A DNA stretch of 64,000 nucleotides. It comes from Tunturiibacter empetritectus (GTDB lineage Bacteria > Acidobacteriota > Terriglobia > Terriglobales > Acidobacteriaceae). The stretch covers positions 62,001 to 126,000 of the forward strand of contig NZ_JACHDZ010000002.1 in the NCBI RefSeq assembly GCF_014201375.1. Reading direction: 5' to 3'. Both the position numbers and the translations under genes were made by a program. The notes under the pieces are model-generated. The model saw only the letters and a list, made by a program, of their open reading frames with translations. It ran no database searches and was not told where the DNA came from. Positions within the stretch are counted from its first letter, which is position 1; every line of letters begins with the position of its first letter. Below, piece after piece: positions 36,371-45,101 of the stretch.

Positions 36371-36507
36371 ACAAAATGTATGATGCCGAACACTTCTTCG
36401 CGCGCGAGCAAATCTGAATTTATTTTTGGTACTTCTGGTACGATTTCGTTTCCTGCGTAGGCACTGCTGATGCTGAGAGGCGCTAAAACACGAGTTTCCT
36501 ACGCAGG
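36371..36507 (+). repeat. Truncated copy of the small leader at 33583 plus a 10-bp inverted repeat
   Basis: 36371-36399 repeats 33583-33611 with few changes (core TGTATGATGCCGAACACTTC). The frame starting ATG ATG at 36380 gives MMPNTSSRASKSEF and stops at 36460 after 26 codons. Immediately after, CCTGCGTAGG (36452-36461) and its exact complement CCTACGCAGG (36498-36507) could form a stem. It seems to be a decayed duplicate. Confidence 0.5.
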
Positions 36508-36799
36508 GCCTTCCCGCAAAAGTCAGTCAGGACTGTACGAAATAATGCGGCAAACACAGCAATTAGGACGCAAGAACCCGAGAGCGGGTCACTCGGTCTA
36601 TCAAACTGCAAAAAGCCTGGCAGATATGGACCAGACTTCCCAGACGATTGCACACGGACGGAACGCCTACGGAATCGCCTTGTCACTTCTGCAGGCTCTT
36701 TCATTCTGATGCAACAATCTGTTCTCACCAGTCATTCGACGGAAACGAAGATCTGTTTTAGATCGCTATCACGGTTCCAATGACCGTCCGCATCATTTA

Positions 36800-37130
36800 C
36801 GAAAGATGTTGGTCCCTAGGCACCTCCGTGGTTCGAACGGATGCATGGCCGAGGAGCAACTGAATTTGCTCTCGTGCCCCTTCTGCTTCCGGCAGAGTTT
36901 CGCGAGTCTGCCGCAAGTCGTACGGCGCGAATTTGCCTAGTTCTGGGGCCCTTGCGTAGCGCATTCCCAGGCGCTAGACCGCCATCGCTTCCGTGATCTT
37001 GATTCAGACCACATCGCTCTTCTTGATGAGCCTGAAGGTCTGACCGGTCCAGATCCCTGCCGCAGCCAAACATAGTCGATCCGACGCTTGCCCTCCTGCT
37101 AAACCACGGTCCGTATCCGATTTCCCCTGT
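36800..37130 (-). pseudogene. Decayed tyrosine recombinase (integrase) C-terminal half
   Basis: On the minus strand pieces of an integrase can be read in shifting frames: AAAGIWTGQTFRLIKKSDVV, KITEAMAV, then FAPYDLRQTRAKLCRK, and in another frame EQIQLLLGHASVRTTEV. These are the box-II elements HDLRRT.A...R and LLGHxSxxTTExYL of phage-type integrases. In-frame stops and at least two frameshifts show it is dead. It marks an older mobile-element insertion in this stretch. Confidence 0.7.
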
Positions 37131-37272
37131 CAGTCAGGTCGGGAAGCTTCCGAGATGATCAGCCTCTGAAATGCAACACTCTCGACGCTAAAGTCACCAT
37201 CAGAAAAGAGCGTCTGCTTTACTCTTTAAGTCATCAAAATAGAGTGCAAGAAAGAACAAAGAGGTAAAAAAT

Positions 37273-37494
37273 ATGCCATTAGAAAGCAACATCCAATTAT
37301 CCGTTTCAAAAATTGAGAAGATGCCAGCGTGTCATGAACGACTGGAGCTTGCGCTAAGGTTTTTGGCGGCAGCTGGAGAGTGTGTGAACTCAGTAGGTCC
37401 TGGCAGAACGAGCTCGAGCCGTGCAGACCTTCTTTGGACGTACAATGCCATGGTGAATCATAGTGATCGGTGCCATAAGTGCACAGAAGTCTGA
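37273..37494 (+). CDS. Hypothetical small protein with good translation start
   Basis: 73 residues. AAAGAGG stands 8 bases before ATG, the best ribosome site in this neighbourhood. The sequence has a helical middle (CHERLELALRFLAAAGECVN) and a C-terminal Cys/His pattern (HSDRCHKC). No family is recognised. It stands alone between decayed sequences, so it could be a surviving accessory gene. Confidence 0.5.
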   Translation: MPLESNIQLSVSKIEKMPACHERLELALRFLAAAGECVNSVGPGRTSSSRADLLWTYNAMVNHSDRCHKCTEV

Positions 37495-38559
37495 GCTGAT
37501 TGACATAAATCATTGCATTGACTTATGGACTCGCATTCAGACGAACCAAAGATGAATACCTTAAAGTAGTCGCATCTGTAATGAGACACCCTCGTCGCCT
37601 GCTATCCATCTAAGTTCGGGCGTACTGGCGGAGGCCGCACGTAGCAGGTGCCTTAGAGCAATGTGTTGAGAATCTGATCAGGACGGCAGAAGCAGCTTAG
37701 GCAGGGGAAGGGTCTCGATGTGTGTAGAACTGAACTCAGACCGAATCAAAAAGCTTGGCTTGAGTAAGGATTGGCGCAGGCTACCCGAACAAGCCCAGTA
37801 AAGAAAGAGTGACCATGATTAGTAAGCACTTTAAAACCCTGCGGAACTGACGAGATGCCCTGCCTGCGCTGAAGGAATGATGTCGTCTCAGGTGCTCCCG
37901 ATCAGTCGTGGTGAAGGAGTCGACCGGCTAGGCACCGAGAAGCCACCAGCCCCCCTCACCAAAATCACAGCCCGCTAGACGGCTTCTTGTGGAGCATGGT
38001 GACGGCTATGATTTCGGTAAAGCGGTCTGACCACGCACTTCCACTGGATCATACGTCATAACCTTATCACTCCATATCTACCTTCTCGACGGTAGAAGCA
38101 ACGAGCACTCACCCGTCTTGAGCTGGTGTTCAGGCACTGCATGCTCAGTTTCTGAATTAACCTCGCCGCTCAGGGGTATCATTAACCCCTGTACGATAAA
38201 CCAGAGCAGCGAACCGACGATCCAACCGACTACCCGGATGGCAATCGACAAGCATCCACCAAGAATATGAACAAGTGTTGATATAGTGAAAACTGATATC
38301 CAAACTAATGCTGGTGCAGATGACAACGCCGAGATGTCCGTTACAGCGCTGTTTCCATTCGTCAGGAAGAAAGAGGACGCGCAGCACCGCTCCAGAACTG
38401 CCCAGGAAACACATTTCTGATGGCGACGTACCAATAGCGTACATCGACGAACCCAAAACATCCCGAACAGTCCTACACAATCCTGAGCATCTTTTTATCT
38501 AACCTCCTACTGTTCATTTAGTCGCGTTCATTCCGAACCGTTTAGCTTGATTGGAAAAG
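37495..38559. other. About 1 kb without a firm gene
   Basis: A minus-strand frame at 38078-38461 includes two hydrophobic segments (PALVWISVFTISTLVHILGG, IRVVGWIVGSLLWFIVQGLM) and might be the remains of a membrane protein; it has no clear ribosome site. The rest (37500-38070) has frequent stops in all frames and no RNA gene that I could fold. Confidence 0.4.
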
Positions 38560-38567
38560 GCCGGCGT

Positions 38568-38627
38568 CTGACGCATCGGCTTGAGTCGGTCAAAGTGCTG
38601 CCGGATCAAGGAGGGAATGATCCGAAG
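38568..38627 (+). other. Inverted piece of the subtilase gene
   Basis: The plus strand here reads THRLESVKVLPDQGGNDPK, which is the segment expected right after ALYGDL in subtilases of the ATPase-paired type (relatives carry a HRLESVKxLP motif there, from memory). The true gene is on the minus strand and ends at this block. The repeat CCGAAGC occurs on both sides of the turning point (about 38622 and 38640). Confidence 0.55.
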
Positions 38628-39630
38628 CCGATTCAAGTACCGAAGCTAGATCGCCATACAAGGCGACGCCCGCCATGTTTGTTCCGTGGCCGCGATTGTC
38701 TTGTAATGACCACGCTGGGTCATAAACCTGTACGTCATTTGGAGCCAAAGCCGGAGCCAATAGAGGATGAGTGACAGTTACACCAGAATCGAGTATGCAG
38801 ACCGCAACATCATCCGTGATCGGCATCACAATCCTGTCGGCCAGGTCTGTCGCCCACTCTGCCTGCTCGACATTCGACCAAGTAACGAAATGTCCGGGTA
38901 GATCTTTGGCGCGACGTAGCTCGGCAATGGAATCGCAGTTGAGAAATAAGCGGCCTATAACCGCAGAGTCACCGTACACAAGGCACACTTCGCGGTCAGG
39001 GAAGCTGAGACGAGTTTGCTGAACCGGAAGATTCAATCGTTCGGTGACAGCGCGAAAGGAGTCGGTATGCTCATTGCGCAACCAGACTTCCCACCAGATC
39101 GCTTCACCGTCAGCAGGATATAAATCTGGATCGTCCGTATAAAGCGAACGCACCGCCGCGATTGTCACGCGGTCGATTCTGGCAATCAATGCTTCGCCTT
39201 TCGGATTGCCTTTCCTGGTGTTCTCCTGCTCGTACTTGTCGATCTTCTTTAGGAAGTGTTCGCTTGCTGTATCCGGGACAAACACGGTGGCAATGGCGGC
39301 TTCCGTTGTGACCGGTTGGCGGAATGCTACGAGTTCAATGTGTTTCAGGCGGTTCTCAAGAAGTTCCGCCGCATTTTCCGAACCGGCAGGAATCTCGAAA
39401 TCAAGATAGAAGCCGGCAGTGCCGGCGAGAAGCGCAGGATCGCGTTCATTTCGCTGCGTTGCAGCAGCAGCCAAAGCCACACGGAGCGTATCCCGAATAG
39501 CCTCTGCATGCGCGGCGCGCTCGCGCTGCGGGAGCGCATGACGAGGCGGAGGTGTCTTGCTCGTGTAAGGCTCGGGTTTGCCGCTGCCGCGCAAATACAG
39601 GTGGGGCAGCTCCCGTGGATGTTCCGGCAT
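38590..39630 (-). pseudogene. S8 subtilisin-like peptidase, truncated before the catalytic Ser
   Basis: 346 residues, of which about 334 are authentic. After an N-terminal 240-residue helper region come the catalytic Asp (AVCILDSGVTVTHPLL, about residue 283) and His (DNRGHGTNMAGVALYGDL, about 315). The Ser motif (GTSxA) and the 350-450 residues that normally follow are absent; the frame stops soon after VLESAS. The start codon abuts the stop of the AAA+ ATPase gene, so they form a two-gene unit. In relatives the ATPase and the protease work as a pair, often considered a defence or conflict module; here the protease must be inactive unless repaired. Confidence 0.75.
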
Positions 39631-40611
39631 TTATAGACAAGCCGCCTTTCGTTCCTCAAGAGCGGCGAGTATCGCATCGGTCGTGATTCGATTGGAACCA
39701 CCCAATATGGCGTTCTTCGCGGCTTCCTGGCTGGCTCTAACCAGATCTGCGGGGCTGAGAGACTTCGCTCCAGGCAAAATCTGGGTCCAATCAACCCCAG
39801 CGTTATCGAAACCTGCCAGCTTCCGTTTGAGATTTTCTTCAGTTAATCGAGCATCCGGAAGTGTGTACTCGATCACATCGTCGAAACGCCTAAACAGTGC
39901 TTTGTCGAGCATCTGGCCGTGATTTGTTGCAGCAACAATCAGGCTGTCGGATGCGTCCTTTTCGAGCATTTGGAGAAAGGAGTTCAACACACGGCGTATC
40001 TCGCCGACGTCATTGACCTGATTGCGATTTGCACTCAGAGCATCGAACTCGTCGAACAGATAAACCCCGCGAGTCTGTCGAATCGCATCGAAGACCAGCT
40101 TGAGCTTTGCAGCGGTCTCGCCCATGAATTTCGTGATCAGACCCTCTAGCATGATCGTGAATAGCGGCAGATGCAGCTCTCCCGCTAGTGCTGAAGCGCT
40201 CATCGTTTTTCCGGTGCCAGGAGGGCCGACAAACAAGAGCTTGCGGCGAGGATGGAGACCGTGCTCGTTCAGCTTCTTTCTCTGCCTCTGTTCAAGCAAG
40301 ACCCGCTTAAGGCGAGCAGCCAGGCTCTCCGGCAATGCCAAGTCTGTCAGCCGAATAGCAGGTGTCTGTACGGAAAGGAGATTGGCGAGCTCTCCTCGTG
40401 GCTCAAGAACAATCAGCTGACTTGAACGGTTCTGCGTCGCGGACGAACGAAGTTTGGCCTGATCGACGAGTTCCCGCAACTGCTGCGCGATGGCAACATG
40501 CCCCAGTCTCGCCTCGTGGGCAGCAGCCTGCATGGCGACGGACAGAAATTCTCTGTCATCACCTTCCAGGTGGCTCTTCAGGAGTGCGACCATGTGACGT
40601 GCTGCGCTCAT
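39631..40611 (-). CDS. AAA+ ATPase paired with the subtilase
   Basis: 326 residues, complete. Walker A is FVGPPGTGKTMSA at about residue 130, Walker B is GVYLFDEFDALS near 188, and sensor 1 is IVAATNHGQ near 225, with an Arg-finger-like ALFRRFDDVIEY. The layout is of a FtsH/katanin-like classic AAA ATPase with a 100-residue N-terminal domain. The gene is immediately followed by the S8 peptidase gene (no gap). Such ATPase-subtilase pairs occur sporadically in bacteria on mobile regions; the biological role is not settled to my knowledge. Confidence 0.85.
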   Translation of the reverse strand: MSAARHMVALLKSHLEGDDREFLSVAMQAAAHEARLGHVAIAQQLRELVDQAKLRSSATQNRSSQLIVLEPRGELANLLSVQTPAIRLTDLALPESLAARLKRVLLEQRQRKKLNEHGLHPRRKLLFVGPPGTGKTMSASALAGELHLPLFTIMLEGLITKFMGETAAKLKLVFDAIRQTRGVYLFDEFDALSANRNQVNDVGEIRRVLNSFLQMLEKDASDSLIVAATNHGQMLDKALFRRFDDVIEYTLPDARLTEENLKRKLAGFDNAGVDWTQILPGAKSLSPADLVRASQEAAKNAILGGSNRITTDAILAALEERKAACL

Positions 40612-41064
40612 TTGGTTAACCCGTGGTCGTTGAACCCGACCAGTTCCTTTCGGGACGCTTTGTTCATCTTATTGGAACTGACGGGAAAATGACCCGATTG
40701 ACCCACTGTATGCCCGTCTCACCAGAGAGAATAGTACGCACAATTGTTCCTCGCGATGGAAGCGTCCTGATATCCTCAATACCTTCAACGCAATCACCGC
40801 TAGGTAACACCGAACCGATTCCATTCTGCGTCCTATTGTTTCCATGTGGACAGGCTCGACTTTCGCACCTCGAAACATCATCACCGTTTTGCTTTTCTGT
40901 CAACTGATTACGCTGCCGGGCGGAGTGTGAGACCGACGATCTGGGTATGCAACGGAGTGTAATGCTGAACAAAGCCGTCTATAGAAAGTTTCTTCTCCCC
41001 GATAATATGAGTGCCTACCTGTCAAATTATCTGCAACTATTTCCCCTTTTTTGCGTCATAATGT
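40612..41064. other. Intergenic region with no supported gene
   Basis: Two overlapping minus-strand frames (40664-40972, 40669-40884) exist but resemble nothing, and lack starts with ribosome sites. This is the divergent space between the ATPase gene and the Hsp20 gene. Confidence 0.5.
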
Positions 41065-41066
41065 GC

Positions 41067-41084
41067 GTGAGGGATTTCCCTCGC
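41067..41084 (+). promoter_or_regulatory. Hairpin in the Hsp20 leader
   Basis: GTGAGGG-ATTT-CCCTCGC forms a 7-bp stem (one G.T pair) with a 4-base loop, ending 35 bases before the Hsp20 start. Small heat-shock genes often carry 5'-UTR thermometers or CIRCE-like operators; this is shorter than CIRCE. The role is inferred from position only. Confidence 0.4.
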
Positions 41085-41118
41085 AGACCTATTGAGGAAG
41101 TGATAAGGAGAGTGTGCT

Positions 41119-41640
41119 ATGACCACGATGACTCGCTTTGTTCCGTTCCGTTCGCCGCTGGAGGGCGTCGCCGTACTCCAGAATCGGCTCAACTCTATCT
41201 TCAACGATTTCGCCATCCCTAATGGCGAGTTGCAAAATGAAAGCCTGAGTGCCGGGAACTTCATTCCTCCCGCCGATATCTACGAAGACGCGCACCGCCT
41301 GGTGCTGAGGCTGGAGGTTCCAGGTATCCCGCAGGAGGACCTGCAGATCAACTTGGAAAACCAGACCCTTACGGTCAAAGGCGAACGCAAGTTCGTCGCA
41401 GAAGAGAAAGAAGAGAACTTCCACCGGATCGAGCGCCGGTATGGCAGCTTTGTCCGCAGCTTCACTCTGCCGATGACAATCGATACCGACTCCGTGCAGG
41501 CCAACTTCGAGAACGGCGTGCTTTCGGTCACGCTGCAAAAGAAGGAAGCTGCCAAGCCGAAGCAGGTCAAGATCGAGATCGGTTCGGGTAGCAGCTCGAA
41601 GTCGGCTCCGAAGCAGATGGAAGGCTCGCGCGCGGCCTGA
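41119..41640 (+). CDS. Small heat-shock protein, Hsp20/alpha-crystallin family
   Basis: 173 residues with AAGGAG before ATG. The alpha-crystallin domain covers residues about 48-150 (PPADIYEDAHRLVLRLEVPG, LTVKGERK, YGSFVRSFTLP, ANFENGVLSVTLQKKE). The C-terminal IEI motif (I-x-I, residues about 152-154) is the usual oligomer anchor. The N-terminal arm is of normal length. It holds unfolding proteins in the cytoplasm. A hairpin lies in its leader. Confidence 0.95.
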   Translation: MTTMTRFVPFRSPLEGVAVLQNRLNSIFNDFAIPNGELQNESLSAGNFIPPADIYEDAHRLVLRLEVPGIPQEDLQINLENQTLTVKGERKFVAEEKEENFHRIERRYGSFVRSFTLPMTIDTDSVQANFENGVLSVTLQKKEAAKPKQVKIEIGSGSSSKSAPKQMEGSRAA

Positions 41641-41769
41641 GAAGGCGGCGGCATCGCAACACCCCAAAATAACCAGAAGTAAAACCTTGCCCGTGGGAGG
41701 GCGCGCTCACAAGGAGTGTGCGCCCTCCTGTGCGGCGGTACTGAAAGGAGCAGTACCCAAGGAGGAGCC

Positions 41770-42051
41770 GTGAAGATTTTTTTCAATCTCGATTTTCAAA
41801 AACGTTGGGGCACCTTTTCGATCTACGAGAAGTTCGAGCACCTGATTATTTTCTCTGCTGACAGCCATCATCGCAGCTATCGTGGGGGCGGCTATCTGAC
41901 CGGCGACTCCGACTATAAAACCTTGGATAAACAGATCTCCGATCTCGAATCCACGATTCAGGGCAAGCACGATATCGGCTCTAAATTCACAGATCTGCGC
42001 GACCGAATCGCTCCATTTTTGAAGCGCCAGAAGGAACACGAACGGCGCTAA
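41770..42051 (+). CDS. Hypothetical 93-residue protein
   Basis: The start is GTG 41770, placed by a strong AAGGAGG 4 bases upstream; the frame is open back to 41716 but that part is Cys/Gly-rich and unlikely. The product is charged (FFNLDFQKRWGTFSIYEKFE, HHRSYRGGGYLTGDSD, LRDRIAPFLKRQKEHERR) without a signal. No family recognised. It follows Hsp20 by 130 bases and may be read through from it. Confidence 0.65.
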   Translation: MKIFFNLDFQKRWGTFSIYEKFEHLIIFSADSHHRSYRGGGYLTGDSDYKTLDKQISDLESTIQGKHDIGSKFTDLRDRIAPFLKRQKEHERR

Positions 42052-42278
42052 ATCGGCCAACACGTCTGTGTATACGGGACTCGGGACTAATGTTCGCAGA
42101 TGGAAGGTGGGTGGGGAGCCCAGCGAGCTGCCCGCCATCCATTATGGGGTCACGGGAGATCATTTGCGGCCTCTGGCCTTCGGCCTTCCGCGAAGCAATT
42201 GGCCACCCGATGCTCGTCGCTCGAGTACGCAGGTTACCATTGGCGCGCCCAGCGCTTTAATCGCGGCCTTCGGCTATC

Positions 42279-42301
42279 GTGGGGTCCATATCAGACCCCA
42301 C
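42279..42301. terminator. 8-bp perfect stem after the small zinc-knuckle gene
   Basis: GTGGGGTC and GACCCCAC with a 7-base loop, 7 bases past the stop of the minus-strand gene at 42308. There is no T-run, so it may be a processing or stabilising hairpin rather than an intrinsic terminator. Confidence 0.4.
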
Positions 42302-42307
42302 GACGGT

Positions 42308-42532
42308 CTAGCAGGCCGCCAGCGCGAACAGGACCGGGGTCATGGATTGCATTGGGACACATGGCGATTCCAGGCGATACAGTGTGCCTCCACCACAACT
42401 TTCACATTTAGGAAAGCGACTCCCCTCGAAGTACAGCTCACGCCCTCCAATGACGTGCGGAGTGGAATGGAACACCTCGTACACGCCCGAGGCCGGAACG
42501 AGATCGCCAGACTTGAAAGTCTTGCTAGTCAT
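42308..42532 (-). CDS. Small YjzC-like/zinc-knuckle protein
   Basis: 74 residues with AGGAGG 7 bases before ATG. TFKSGDLVPASGVYEVFHST followed by ELYFEGSRFPKCESCGGGTL matches a group of short uncharacterised proteins I recall (FxPGxxxPxSGxYxVxH...G..FPxCxxC). CESC together with a His may bind one metal. Function unknown. It lies opposite to its neighbours. Confidence 0.65.
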   Translation of the reverse strand: MTSKTFKSGDLVPASGVYEVFHSTPHVIGGRELYFEGSRFPKCESCGGGTLYRLESPCVPMQSMTPVLFALAAC

Positions 42533-43040
42533 AAATGTACCTCCTGATCAGCATCGCGTGGTCCTCAATCAACTAAATAGGACCCTTGAATAATAAGGAT
42601 GAAGCTTGCGAAGACAAGGTTGGCTTGCCGCCCGTAGCTTCGCGGCAACGCCCGCTGGCGGCTCGAAATCAGGGTGGCACCAATGGCAAATCCCACATCT
42701 CATTCACCACCACCGCTCACCGCATGACGGGCAGATCTTGCCGCTCGCAGCAGCAGCCTATGCATTAGCAGCGATACGCTGTAGATTGCGCGACATCATC
42801 TATCAGGTCAATGGGAGGGGCGTGAATAGGTCTTGAAAACTTGCGCGAACTTGCTGCGGAAGATTCTTCCTGGAAACCCTCTGGTGCTTCACGTGAAGCG
42901 AGATGACTTGCTTTCTGTGTACCGCGAGGAGTTGCTAGATATTAAGAAATTGCTGAGGAAAAGCAACAAATTGGGATAAATGGGGTCTCCACAGAAGGAA
43001 GAAAATCGGGCCTCAGTGGTTCGCCTTACGGAGTCGTTTT
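42533..43040. other. Intergenic region, short frames only
   Basis: A TTG-started frame of 48 codons at 42833 (LLRKILPGNPLVLHVKRDDL) reads smoothly but has no ribosome site. Other frames are shadows. Nothing is supported with confidence. Confidence 0.4.
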
Positions 43041-43484
43041 ATGTACAAGTTTCAGTCTCCTAACCTTGTTTTTGGATTTGCTTTAATCGTTGGACTGTCG
43101 GGCAGCACAGCACATGCCCAAGATCAAAGCCCGCCGTCCGCGGGGACATCTCCTTCCGCGAGTACCCAAGTACCTCAAACTGGCCATGTTCCGAATCCGC
43201 AACATCAAGCAAAAATGATGGCAAAGAAGCTCGGGTTGACAACAGACCAGCAGGCGAAACTTGAGCCGATTCTTGCCGACCGTGACCAGCAGGTTGAAAG
43301 CGTTCGTGCGGACAGCACGCTTGCTCCCAAAGACAGGCGGGCAAAACTTCGGGGAATCAACCAGGACAGCGATAGCAAGATCGAGTCCGTCCTAAGCGAT
43401 ACACAGAAACAGCAGTATGAACAAATGAAGCAAGACCGCAAAGCCGGCAAACAGCAGCAGAGCGGCAATTTCCCAACGAGTTAG
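43041..43484 (+). CDS. Periplasmic Spy/CpxP-like protein
   Basis: 147 residues. Signal peptide (LVFGFALIVGLSGSTAHAQ) then a Ser/Pro-rich linker, and from residue 55 a helical domain (QAKMMAKKLGLTTDQQAKLE, LAPKDRRAKLRGINQDSDSK, LSDTQKQQYEQMKQDRK) with the LTxxQ motif pair of Spy/CpxP relatives. Such proteins act as envelope chaperones or stress sensors. GGAG lies 8 bases before ATG. It heads a run of four small envelope genes on the plus strand. Confidence 0.75.
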   Translation: MYKFQSPNLVFGFALIVGLSGSTAHAQDQSPPSAGTSPSASTQVPQTGHVPNPQHQAKMMAKKLGLTTDQQAKLEPILADRDQQVESVRADSTLAPKDRRAKLRGINQDSDSKIESVLSDTQKQQYEQMKQDRKAGKQQQSGNFPTS

Positions 43485-43530
43485 AAGCTCAGAGTTGAGT
43501 CTTTTCCATATACCCGCTGGAGACACAGGT

Positions 43531-44724
43531 ATGATCACATTTATCCGTCGTAGATTCTTCTATGTTGCAATCCTTTTGGGCGCACTCTGCGTAACGCCAA
43601 TCGCGTCATTTGCTCAAATTGCAGTAGGGGTATCGATTCATGTCGCCCCTCCTGCACTTCCCGTCTACACCCAGCCTCCTTGTCCGACGCCGGGCTACCT
43701 CTGGACTCCGGGGTACTGGGCATACGGAGCTGCCGGCTACTACTGGGTTCCGGGTGTGTGGGTGGCTCCGCCGAGAGTCGGAGTGCTTTGGACTCCTCCC
43801 TACTGGGGTTTCGTGGGTGGCGTCTATGTTTTCCATGCCGGCTACTGGGGGCCGCATGTCGGCTTTTATGGTGGCATCAACTACGGCTTTGGCTACAGCG
43901 GTGTCGGCTTCGGCGGCGGCGTCTGGGCCGGGAATGTCTTCCGCTACAACACGGCTGTGGTGAACGTGAACACTGCAGTCATTCATAACACCTACGTCAA
44001 CCGAACGGTGATCAACAACACTGTCGTCAATCACACCAGCTTCAGTGGACCGGGCGGGATTCCTGCCCAACCGACTCCGCAGGAGCGGATGGCGATGAAC
44101 GAACAGCACCTCCAGCCAACCGTAAACCAACTTTCCCACCAGCAGACGGCAAGCCAGGACCGGAGCCAGTGGGCTTCGAGCAACGGAGGAAGACCCGCGA
44201 CCGCAGCCATGAATACGGTGAATGGTCGCCGATATGACCAGCAAGGCCGTATTGCCAACGGCGTCGCTTCTGGGCAGCTTACGGCCGACGAAACGAAGCA
44301 CCTCGAAAACCGCGAGGCAAACCTGAACAGCACCATTCACAACGACCGCCAAGCAAATGGTGGCAGCTTGACGTCTCAGGAACGCCAGAACATCAACCAG
44401 CGCCAGAACAATATCAGCAACTCGATCTACGACGACAAGCACAATGGTGCGACCCAGACTTATGGAAACAACGAAGTTGGGCAGCGTCGTTATGATCAGC
44501 AGCAACGCCTCGCGCAAGGCATCGCGAGCGGGCAGACCCCGGCCGCAGGAGCAGCCCGCACGGAGCAACGCGAGCACAATATCAACCGCAGCATTGCCGC
44601 TGATCGCGCGGCCAATGGTGGCCGTTTAACGCAGCAGGAGCGGCAGAATATCAATCGGCGACAAAATGGTGCCAGCCGCCAAATCTACCGCCAGAAACAC
44701 AATGCCGCACATGCACCGCGATAA
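43531..44724 (+). CDS. YXWGXW-type secreted protein with duplicated C-terminal module
   Basis: 397 residues from ATG 43531 (GGAG 8 bases upstream). Signal peptide (YVAILLGALCVTPIASFAQ). Residues 45-140 are Tyr/Trp/Gly/Pro repeats of the YXWGXW kind (GYLWTPGYWAYGAAGYYWVP, PYWGFVGG, FHAGYWGPHVGFYGG). Residues 150-185 are Asn/Val/Thr-rich. A module of about 75 residues appears twice after residue 230 (GRRYDQQGRIANGVASGQ... and QRRYDQQQRLAQGIASGQ..., both ending in QERQNINxRQN). It is probably cell-surface; function unknown. Confidence 0.8.
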   Translation: MITFIRRRFFYVAILLGALCVTPIASFAQIAVGVSIHVAPPALPVYTQPPCPTPGYLWTPGYWAYGAAGYYWVPGVWVAPPRVGVLWTPPYWGFVGGVYVFHAGYWGPHVGFYGGINYGFGYSGVGFGGGVWAGNVFRYNTAVVNVNTAVIHNTYVNRTVINNTVVNHTSFSGPGGIPAQPTPQERMAMNEQHLQPTVNQLSHQQTASQDRSQWASSNGGRPATAAMNTVNGRRYDQQGRIANGVASGQLTADETKHLENREANLNSTIHNDRQANGGSLTSQERQNINQRQNNISNSIYDDKHNGATQTYGNNEVGQRRYDQQQRLAQGIASGQTPAAGAARTEQREHNINRSIAADRAANGGRLTQQERQNINRRQNGASRQIYRQKHNAAHAPR

Positions 44725-44761
44725 TCTATAAGCAGCATCCACTCAAAGGAGAAATGAACAG

Positions 44762-45040
44762 ATGCAACTTCGTAAGGTAATCCTGGTTGGCTCTCTGGCG
44801 CTCGGTACCATCGGTGTAGCTGTGGGCATCGCGCAGAATCCGGTGCAGAACGTGCGCCCCGGCCGTCACCCCAATCTGGCAGCCGCGCAGCGGCTAAGTG
44901 AAGAGGCCTATCAGAAAATCGTAGCTGCGCAACAGGCCAATGAGTTCGACATGGGAGGTCATGCGCAAAAAGCCAAGGATCTGCTCGACCAAGCCAACCG
45001 CGAACTCGCTCAAGCAGCTGGCGCTGCCAATCGTCACTGA
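44762..45040 (+). CDS. Small exported helical protein
   Basis: 92 residues with AAAGGAG upstream. Signal peptide (VILVGSLALGTIGVAVGIAQ) followed by an amphipathic helix region (AAQRLSEEAYQKIVAAQQAN, AQKAKDLLDQANRELAQAAG) like short periplasmic coiled-coil proteins. No enzymatic motif. It lies 37 bases after the YXWGXW gene and likely shares its transcript. Confidence 0.7.
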   Translation: MQLRKVILVGSLALGTIGVAVGIAQNPVQNVRPGRHPNLAAAQRLSEEAYQKIVAAQQANEFDMGGHAQKAKDLLDQANRELAQAAGAANRH

Positions 45041-45101
45041 ACTCTTAAACCCGCGAACACATTCTAGAGCCGGAGTAATTTCTAACAAAACGAGGGTACC
45101 C

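Noticed and set aside
36470..36728. Overlapping plus and minus frames of about 80 codons
   Set aside because: They exclude each other and neither is protein-like or has a good start.
38547..38774. Plus-strand frame containing THRLESVKVLP taken as its own gene
   Set aside because: Only the 38568-38627 part is meaningful, as an inverted piece of the subtilase; the rest is antisense to the protease.
42068..42593. Plus-strand frames of 80-160 codons
   Set aside because: They overlap the better supported minus-strand zinc-knuckle gene, which has a strong ribosome site.
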